From the NCBI GenBank assembly GCA_013815395.1, contig JACDGH010000014.1, positions 1 through 21,184 of the forward strand: 21,184 nucleotides of DNA, in the 5' to 3' direction. The DNA is from Parachlamydiaceae bacterium. GTDB taxonomy: Bacteria; Chlamydiota; Chlamydiia; Chlamydiales; Parachlamydiaceae. The notes beneath the pieces are model-generated. The model was not told the origin of the DNA, searched no databases, and worked only from the letters and a program-made list of their open reading frames with translations. Of the stretch, positions 15,460-21,184 are shown piece by piece (positions within the stretch are counted from its first letter, which is position 1; every line of letters starts with the position of its first letter). The translations under genes and the position numbers were made by a program.

Positions 15460-16842
15460 TTAGACCTTAATTTTTTTATAGATTATTCGGTAAGCGCTTG
15501 CAATTTCTTTATCATCTGTTTCAATACCCTTTTGAATGAGCTTTACACTCGACATCACTGTTGAGTGATCCTTCTCAAACAAATCCCCAATTTTCACAAA
15601 AGGCATTTTAAGTTGATGACGACAAAGATGCATTGAAATTTGTCGGGGCAGCACGCAATCACGTGTTTGAGCTTTACCCAATACATCTTCCGGTTTTATT
15701 CCAAAATGTTCAGCAACCCCCTGCACAATGCGCGTTGGGGTTAAAGCCGCTTGCAGCTCTTCTTGTATTAAATCGGACAAAATTTGGCGCGCCAAAGGAA
15801 CAGTCAATTGTGCATTTGGTAATTTGTTTATATTTCCATTAAGATGCGAGCGCAATATAAGGGCCTCCAAAGCTCTGTTTAATGACTTGCAGCTGGAAAA
15901 AGAATCCAGAAGAAAGTCAATAACTTTAGAGTGTATTGGATACTGCATGGCAGCGGCTTTCTGCTGAAGAATTTCACTGATTTCTTCACGTGAAGAAGCC
16001 TCAAGCGAAAGAACAATTCCCCACTCAAACCTGCTCACCAATCGAGGTTCAATATATTGCAAATCCCCTGGCGCGCAATTAGCGCTTAGAATAATCTGTT
16101 TGCCGGCAACATGTAAAGTATTAAATGTATGAAAAAATTCTTCTTGAGTGGCGCCCTTGCGCGAAAACACATGGATATCGTCAATAATTAAAACATCACT
16201 ATTGCGATAGGCCTGACGGAAAAGGCTCATTTCTCCAGCTCGAATGGCTGAGACGACATGATCAGTGAATGTCTGTGCACGAGCAAAAAGAACCTTTACA
16301 CCCTTTTGGCGTAAAAGATGGACAGTTGCCATTAGAAGATGAGTTTTACCTACACCTGAATTACCATGCAGGTAAATCGGATTAAAAGTTCCTAACTCAG
16401 GCGGAATTGGGAAATTACCTTTCTTCTCCGTGTCAAACCCTGCCGTTTGGCTAAAAATTCTATAGGTTAGTTGATTAGATTCTGAGACCACAAAATTGGA
16501 AAAATTACAGTAAGGATCAATGTCATCAAAATGCAAATTAAAGACAGGACGAACAGCTTCAACTGGTTTTTCTTTCTTTGGTCGACTATTTTTTCCTTTA
16601 ACCTCTACATTTGCAGTGGAAAGGTGCACTTTGATGCGTTTATTATTGTTATTCAATAATTTCATCTGTACCGATTGGCGAATATGCTCTTCAAACCAAA
16701 TGGCTTGAAAAGCATCTTGCGCCTCTAAATAAAGATTACACGCATCATAACGAAGGATTTTTAATGTCTTAAGCCATTTCTGAACGGTTTCAGAACCTAA
16801 TTCAAGCTCTTGTGCGGCGACAAACTTTTCCCATGCATGCAT
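15460..16842 (-). CDS. dnaA: Chromosomal replication initiator DnaA (DnaA_1-like)
   Basis: DnaA is an ATP-driven initiator that binds DnaA boxes at the origin and opens DNA. Parts in order: domain I (about 1-85) with WLKTLKILRYDACNLYLEA; a short Lys-rich linker; the AAA+ domain with Walker A GNSGVGKTHL (about 160-169), Walker B VLIIDD (217-222) and the arginine-finger region RLVSRFEWG (about 267-275); and domain IV with LPRQISMHLCRH and DHSTVMSSVKLI. The basic loop before DHSTV is one residue shorter than in E. coli (FEKDH against FGGRDH). The ATG at 16842 gives MHAWEKF, like my memory of Chlamydia DnaA_1; a TTG at 16860 would add six residues. It lies 44 bases after yidC, as in C. trachomatis CT251-CT250 (from memory). 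I see no DnaA-box cluster nearby, so this is probably not the origin. Confidence 0.95.
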   Translation of the reverse strand: MHAWEKFVAAQELELGSETVQKWLKTLKILRYDACNLYLEAQDAFQAIWFEEHIRQSVQMKLLNNNNKRIKVHLSTANVEVKGKNSRPKKEKPVEAVRPVFNLHFDDIDPYCNFSNFVVSESNQLTYRIFSQTAGFDTEKKGNFPIPPELGTFNPIYLHGNSGVGKTHLLMATVHLLRQKGVKVLFARAQTFTDHVVSAIRAGEMSLFRQAYRNSDVLIIDDIHVFSRKGATQEEFFHTFNTLHVAGKQIILSANCAPGDLQYIEPRLVSRFEWGIVLSLEASSREEISEILQQKAAAMQYPIHSKVIDFLLDSFSSCKSLNRALEALILRSHLNGNINKLPNAQLTVPLARQILSDLIQEELQAALTPTRIVQGVAEHFGIKPEDVLGKAQTRDCVLPRQISMHLCRHQLKMPFVKIGDLFEKDHSTVMSSVKLIQKGIETDDKEIASAYRIIYKKIKV

Positions 16843-16886
16843 AGTATCAAATAATCCCAAGCCAAAAAAACATTATTCAAAAGTCT

Positions 16887-19391
16887 TTAACTCTTCTTAA
16901 TCTTAGCTTGCTCTTTTACTAAGGTAGCTTTCATCTGGCGAGTTGTCCACCACTGCTGAAGCATTCCTAATAACATCGAAGATAACCAATAAATATTTAA
17001 TCCTGAAGGGAAATTATAAAACATGACTGCAAAAACCACTGTCATCATATTCCCCATCATCCTTTGCTGACGTTGCTGATCCGTGAGCAAGGAGGCATCA
17101 TTAGGTAATGGCGACATCATCCTTTGCTGGAAAAACATCACAAGTCCTAATAGAATCGGGAGAAAGTGAAATTGATTTCCAATAAAAAATAAAGGACGCT
17201 CCCAACTAAAAAGCACATCTGGTGCTGTTAAATCATCAATCCATCCAGGAATAAAACTTGCGCCGCGCAATTCAAATGTCGATTTAAGCAAATCGAACAT
17301 TCCAATCAAAAAAGGCATTTGGATTAATATTGGCAGACAACCGGAGACGGGATTGACGCCACGCTCACGATAAAGATTCATTTTTTCAAGTTGGGCTTTT
17401 TTGGGATCTTTTTTGTATTTTTCGTCGATTGCTGCAGCTTCAGGTGCTATGTGCTGCATTTTTACCATTGATTTTGTGGACCAAGCATTCAAGGGATATA
17501 ACATCACGCGCAAAGCTATTGTTAGCAACACAATAGAAAATGCCCAGGAATGCGTCATTGAATGAAAGAAGTTCAACAAAATAAACAAAAACTTAGCAAA
17601 AGGCTCTGAAATAAAAGCAAACCAACCATGAAAGCTTTGACACGCTATGTAATCAGGATTATAACCGGTGGTTGGGTCAGAATACACACTATCCACAGCC
17701 TTAAGCACCCCCGCGGAAAAAGGCCCCGCAACAATACGAAAATTCATCGTTCCCCCACCACTTTTAAGAGGAAGCAATAACATGTAGCCTGGCAATGTCT
17801 GTGGATTAAAACGTTGATACTCTTCGCCAATCTCAACTAAACGGGATGGTACAATTGTTCCAGGAACAACTTGAGAACGGTAACCTGGGTCAATTTCTGT
17901 TAATGGATCGACAATTAATCCCAAAAAGCCATTTGAATTGCAAATCCAATCCGGATAGGCCGAAGTCACTGTGGTCGAATCTTTAGGCAAATCTAAATTT
18001 TCAATATCAACTTTTTGATTGCGTGTCGTCCGCAATTTCAACGCAGGCGCCGGAGCCCCAGATATCCATTCAACTTCAGGAATACCTGAAGTTAGCCAAA
18101 GACCACGTGCATCGCCTTCGACACTAATTGATAAATCTAAAGTATATGGGGCTTGAATCTCACTAGCTACAGAAAATGTTTTCGTAATGCGACGATGCCC
18201 TTGCGAGGCGATAAATACAATTTTATTTTTTTCAAATGATTTAACTTCGTAGACCAATTCAGCTATTTCTGGATACTCAGAAACAATATTCAGCGCATAG
18301 TAGCGAGGTAGGATGCGCACTGATTTTCGCTTATCATTTTCAATTAAATCGCGACGCAATAGTGGGTAATATCCCCCTAATTTTCCTTCTTTATTTTCTA
18401 AAAATGTTGTTGGATTGCTTCCCGGTGTAAAGTAAGCATGAGCAGGAAAATGAGCGTTATCAGGATGGTTTCTTACCATATCTCGATCAAATTCGATCTC
18501 TTTTACAACACTTTCTTTATTCGTTGTGCTTTGAAATGGAAGATTGATTTCTACTAGCGCACCACCAAAATTTGAAAAAACTAATTGTTGATAAGGAGTT
18601 TCAAGCACATAAAACTTTTCAGAAACTTTCTGATTTGAGATAGGAGTTATTTTTTGTTTTGGCTTTGATGTCAAATCCATTAAAGAAGGAAGTGCTTCAA
18701 GAGGTTCTAATAGTTTTTGTTCACTTTGATATATTGCTACTGGAAGATATTTTTCACCTGTTTTCAATAACACCAAAGCGTCTTTAAGTTCAGGTTTGCT
18801 TATCTTATTTTCAAGGTCGATATCGTGTTGTAATTGAGCAATTTTTTCTGACGGAATCTCAAAACGGCCGTCGACATATTCCCCTAGAAAATGAGTAATA
18901 GACCCTTCTTCAATTTCTGTAGAGGGAACTATCAGCTGCAGATCGTATTTACCAAACTCAGACAAACTTCCTATGCGCAGTTTTGCCTTAGGATCTTGTT
19001 GATAAATGATAGGTGCACCTATGTTTTCCGGAACAGCAGAAAGCGTAACCTCAATAAGGTTTTCTTTACTTGATAAAGGGCGGTAATAAGCTTTTTGCGG
19101 AACGTCTGAAGTCCATGCTAAAGTTAAAATAGCTTTATCAGACTGCACTCCAGTTGCTAATGGGGTTTTAGCTTCCGAATCTGCATAAAGTACTACTACA
19201 GGTAATGTTGACAGCGGAACAGTGCGGCTAATAATTTCTTGATTAAGTTTTTTAAGCTTATCGCTCTTTTTTGCAATTTGCTGTTGATTCCATGTCTGTA
19301 AACTATCTTGATTTTGACGCTCAAAATAGATATTTACTCCAAAGAGCGTTAATGATAGGGCTAATACAAATAAAATTGTGCGTTTGTCCAT
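16887..19391 (-). CDS. yidC: Membrane protein insertase YidC/OxaA
   Basis: YidC inserts and folds inner-membrane proteins, alone or with SecYEG. From the ATG at 19391 it has 834 residues, long like other chlamydial forms. The first transmembrane segment is at residues 5-22 (ILFVLALSLTLFGVNIY), followed by a very large periplasmic domain of about 570 residues. The conserved insertase core is at the C-terminus: FHSMTHSWAFSIVLLTIALRVMLYPL (with the groove Arg in TM2), the charged hairpin QHIAPEAAAIDEKYK, GCLPILIQMPFLIGMFDLL, and the last two membrane segments (NMMTVVFAVMFYNFPSG, NIYWLSSMLLGML). A GTG at 19514 would lengthen the protein but lies inside tRNA-Arg, so I reject it. GAAAG precedes the chosen ATG. 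It heads the yidC-dnaA-kinase group. Confidence 0.96.
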   Translation of the reverse strand: MDKRTILFVLALSLTLFGVNIYFERQNQDSLQTWNQQQIAKKSDKLKKLNQEIISRTVPLSTLPVVVLYADSEAKTPLATGVQSDKAILTLAWTSDVPQKAYYRPLSSKENLIEVTLSAVPENIGAPIIYQQDPKAKLRIGSLSEFGKYDLQLIVPSTEIEEGSITHFLGEYVDGRFEIPSEKIAQLQHDIDLENKISKPELKDALVLLKTGEKYLPVAIYQSEQKLLEPLEALPSLMDLTSKPKQKITPISNQKVSEKFYVLETPYQQLVFSNFGGALVEINLPFQSTTNKESVVKEIEFDRDMVRNHPDNAHFPAHAYFTPGSNPTTFLENKEGKLGGYYPLLRRDLIENDKRKSVRILPRYYALNIVSEYPEIAELVYEVKSFEKNKIVFIASQGHRRITKTFSVASEIQAPYTLDLSISVEGDARGLWLTSGIPEVEWISGAPAPALKLRTTRNQKVDIENLDLPKDSTTVTSAYPDWICNSNGFLGLIVDPLTEIDPGYRSQVVPGTIVPSRLVEIGEEYQRFNPQTLPGYMLLLPLKSGGGTMNFRIVAGPFSAGVLKAVDSVYSDPTTGYNPDYIACQSFHGWFAFISEPFAKFLFILLNFFHSMTHSWAFSIVLLTIALRVMLYPLNAWSTKSMVKMQHIAPEAAAIDEKYKKDPKKAQLEKMNLYRERGVNPVSGCLPILIQMPFLIGMFDLLKSTFELRGASFIPGWIDDLTAPDVLFSWERPLFFIGNQFHFLPILLGLVMFFQQRMMSPLPNDASLLTDQQRQQRMMGNMMTVVFAVMFYNFPSGLNIYWLSSMLLGMLQQWWTTRQMKATLVKEQAKIKKS

Positions 19392-19509
19392 AAATACTTT
19401 CTTCTTGCCTGGTTTAAATTTAAAAGCCCATCTGAATCTAAGCACCTTACCATAAATAAGAAAAAAGTAGAAAGGAAAATTAGAAAATGGGTTTAGAAAG
19501 GGTAAAATG

Positions 19510-19583
19510 TGCACCGAAGAGGGTTCGAACCTCCAACCACCCGGTTCGAAGCCGGGTACTCTATCCGATTGAGCTATCGGTGC
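19510..19583 (-). tRNA. tRNA-Arg (anticodon UCG)
   Basis: The minus strand folds as a full cloverleaf of 74 bases: acceptor GCACCGA/TCGGTGC with discriminator A, D-arm TAGCTCAATCGGATAGAGTA, anticodon stem ACCCGG/CCGGGT with loop CTTCGAA, and T-loop GGTTCGAACC. Anticodon TCG reads CGA. The 3' CCA is not encoded. It lies 118 bases upstream of yidC on the same strand. Confidence 0.97.
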
Positions 19584-19785
19584 ATTAATGATTGATCTGA
19601 ATGAAAAAAAGAGCTTATCTCAACACTCACTTAACTACAATACAAAAAGCAGTTTTGCCAGAAAACTTTCTGCTGAAGAGCTTGATGCAAACCCGCTAGA
19701 ATTATATTTTAGCTAAATAGCTTTTTATCTTATACTTAAAAGCTGAAGCGCTACAATCCCACCCCCATAAATTGCACGGAAAAAA

Positions 19786-20469
19786 ATGGAAAAATTGCGT
19801 ATTGAAGGCCTCATCATTAAAGCCACCCCCTTTCAAGATTATGATCGCATCATCAGCGTATTAACGCCAAATGAAGGCTTAATTAAGTTTTTCTTTAAAG
19901 GGAGTGCGGCTGCAAAAAATAATAATGCCTCATCAACGACACCTCTTACAGTTGTAGAATTAATCTACTCTAAAGGCCGCAGCGAGCTCTTAAAATGTCA
20001 TGAGATCAGCATTTTAAATCACAACCTTGCTTTGAGAAATAATCTGGCTATCTTGGAAACCGCCTGCGACATGCTTCAAGTTGTCAATGCAACACAAATG
20101 CCGGGAAAAGCATGTTCAAACCTATATCAATTGCTCTTAACCTTCCTCAAGAACCTTCCCACAGCTCACGATCCAGCTACCCTTGGTTCCAGCTTTCGCC
20201 TCAAAACTCTCCGCTCTGAAGGCCTCTGGAAAAACTTCTCCTCCTGCAATCAATGCGGATGCGATCTTATGGACAGCTACAACTTTGAAGGGAATACCTA
20301 CTGCAAATTACACACACCTCCACATGCTTTAGAAATTTCTTCTAGCGAAAGGGATATTTTTGAACTGCTTGCGTTTAGTCGCGATCTCCCCCTTCTAAAC
20401 TCGCTGCCAATGACTCAAGATCTAATAAACAAAATCAAACACCTCTTCAACGACTTGTGGTCAACATAG
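19786..20469 (+). CDS. recO: DNA repair protein RecO
   Basis: RecO acts with RecF/RecR to load RecA on gapped DNA in recombinational repair and to anneal single strands. The N-terminal OB-fold part is visible (LIIKATPFQDYDRIISVLTPNEGLIKFFFKG, residues about 9-39), with a helical middle section containing FRLKTLRSEGL. A zinc-type cluster follows: CNQCGCD, then YCKLH (about residues 158-180). The length of 227 is typical. The ATG at 19786 is preceded by a weak GGA. The 202-base gap upstream to tRNA-Arg holds no gene I can support. Confidence 0.9.
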   Translation: MEKLRIEGLIIKATPFQDYDRIISVLTPNEGLIKFFFKGSAAAKNNNASSTTPLTVVELIYSKGRSELLKCHEISILNHNLALRNNLAILETACDMLQVVNATQMPGKACSNLYQLLLTFLKNLPTAHDPATLGSSFRLKTLRSEGLWKNFSSCNQCGCDLMDSYNFEGNTYCKLHTPPHALEISSSERDIFELLAFSRDLPLLNSLPMTQDLINKIKHLFNDLWST

Positions 20470-20605
20470 AAGCACTAACCCACAGCTCAATCCTAAGCTC
20501 ATTTTTTGACTCAATTTTATACTGTCATATTTTTTTTTCTTGCCATTATTTCATACAAATTGATAAGATGTGGCTTCTTTATAAGATCTAGCTACAGATA
20601 TACAT

Positions 20606-20688
20606 GCGAAAGTGGCGGAATGGCATACGCGCTACCTTGAGGTGGTAGTGGGAGAAATCTCGTAGGGGTTCAAGTCCCCTCTTTCGCA
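20606..20688 (+). tRNA. tRNA-Leu (anticodon GAG)
   Basis: A class II tRNA of 83 bases: acceptor GCGAAAG/CTTTCGC with discriminator A, anticodon stem CTACC/GGTAG with loop TTGAGGT (anticodon GAG, reading CUC/CUU), a long variable arm (GAGA...TCTC) typical of Leu, and T-arm GGGGTTCAAGTCCCC. CCA is not encoded. It is placed between recO and the YagE/RMD1 gene on the same strand. Confidence 0.96.
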
Positions 20689-20744
20689 ATATCTTTCAAT
20701 CAATCATCATATTTATTACTACTTTAAATGTAACTCTCGCTTAC

Positions 20745-20774
20745 TTGCATTAATTGTAACAAAAATGCTATTCT
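20745..20774 (+). promoter_or_regulatory. Candidate promoter for the DUF155 gene
   Basis: TTGCAT (20745-20750) and TATTCT (20769-20774) are separated by 18 bases, ending 26 bases before the ATG. The match to the hexamers is moderate. Confidence 0.35.
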
Positions 20775-20800
20775 TTGATTAATTTAACAATAAGTGTATT

Positions 20801-21184
20801 ATGGATTGCTCCGCCTTTTGTACTGCCAAATCGTATTCCGTTAAACCCCTATATGAAGCATTGCGTGTAAATCATAACGCTACCTTACACAAAGATGTCA
20901 TTTTTGCAGAAATTCAAAAGTATGGCAATAAGTGCCAAGCCTTCTTTTTTTCTTATGGAGTCGTTGTTATTTGGGGATTAAATAAACAAGAAGCTTTCCG
21001 CATGATTGAAACAGAAATCAATCATTTTGAAAATACACATCTAACAGATATGGAAACCGATGAATTCACCTATCAATACATCGTTAACCATTCTGAAAAT
21101 GCAAAAATTCTCGATGATGACATTCATTTACCTAATGATGAAATCCTCACAAAATTGGCAATCTCTCATGGCATCGCCCAGTCC
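20801..21184 (+). CDS. RMD1/YagE (DUF155) family protein, N-terminal part
   Basis: This reading frame runs open from ATG at 20801 to the right edge (128 codons) and is cut off by the window. The blocks FFFSYGVVVIWGL, ETDEFTYQYIV, DDDIHLP and LAISHGIAQS match the N-terminal domain of the DUF155 family (yeast RMD1, bacterial YagE-like proteins), whose members usually continue with a helical region and end in membrane segments. The biochemical function is not known; yeast relatives are mitochondrial and linked to meiosis and mitoribosome support. From memory C. trachomatis has such a gene (CT472) close to recO (CT470), which fits the neighbour here. No strong ribosome site is seen. Confidence 0.8.
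   Translation, partial: MDCSAFCTAKSYSVKPLYEALRVNHNATLHKDVIFAEIQKYGNKCQAFFFSYGVVVIWGLNKQEAFRMIETEINHFENTHLTDMETDEFTYQYIVNHSENAKILDDDIHLPNDEILTKLAISHGIAQS

Noticed and set aside
15460..16860. Chromosome origin beside dnaA
   Set aside because: No cluster of TTATCCACA-type boxes or matching AT-rich unwinding region was found near the gene, and chlamydial dnaA genes are not reliably next to the origin.
19392..19514. Extended N-terminus of YidC from a GTG at 19514
   Set aside because: The GTG lies within the acceptor arm of tRNA-Arg, and the normal YidC first membrane segment begins right after the ATG at 19391.

Overview
The window looks like chromosome from an environmental chlamydia (order Chlamydiales, most likely Parachlamydiaceae, the amoeba symbionts). 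The basis is AT-rich DNA, chlamydia-like proteins (a DnaA resembling Chlamydia DnaA_1, a long YidC, an FKBP with an acidic tail, a kinase fused to an FGE-like domain) and gene neighbourhoods that recall C. trachomatis. From memory, mip-spoU(trmL)-trxA recalls CT541-CT540-CT539, yidC-dnaA_1 recalls CT251-CT250, and recO with a YagE/RMD1 gene recalls CT470-CT472. Intergenic spaces carry repeats, more like the environmental chlamydiae than the compact Chlamydiaceae. No database search was possible.

Layout. Positions 1-752: the end of an FKBP isomerase (mip), a strong terminator, then trmL. Positions 753-3758: an ATCGTT repeat tract, a eukaryotic-like PP2C phosphatase (+) and a GHSLGG lipase-like protein (-) that overlap tail to tail. 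Positions 3759-6382: a MITE-like palindrome, trxA (-) and trhO (+) diverging from a short promoter region, and a cysteine-rich DUF116-like gene (-) overlapping the end of trhO. Positions 6383-6988: a second copy of the MITE-like element plus a 49-base AT-rich palindrome. Positions 6989-11362: hemL, rlmN and uvrC on the minus strand, probably co-transcribed. Positions 11363-12436: a gene-free kilobase containing a roughly 685-bp imperfect palindrome built on AACGAT/ATCGTT tandem repeats. Positions 12437-13315: an unrecognised membrane protein. Positions 13386-19391: yidC, dnaA and a kinase/FGE-like fusion as a tight minus-strand operon behind tRNA-Arg(UCG). Positions 19786-21184: recO, tRNA-Leu(GAG) and the start of a YagE/RMD1 (DUF155) gene.

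Most genes are housekeeping: tRNA wobble modification (trmL, trhO), rRNA/tRNA methylation (rlmN), repair (uvrC, recO), replication initiation (dnaA), membrane insertion (yidC), tetrapyrrole synthesis (hemL) and redox (trxA). The accessory content is the PP2C/lipase pair, the 12437 membrane protein and the repeats. The observations most worth a second look are the long palindrome, the paired MITE-like elements, and the kinase, which has Asn at the catalytic Asp position and an FGE-like domain without the FGE cysteine pair. I see no CRISPR array, prophage, transposase or convincing new defence system.
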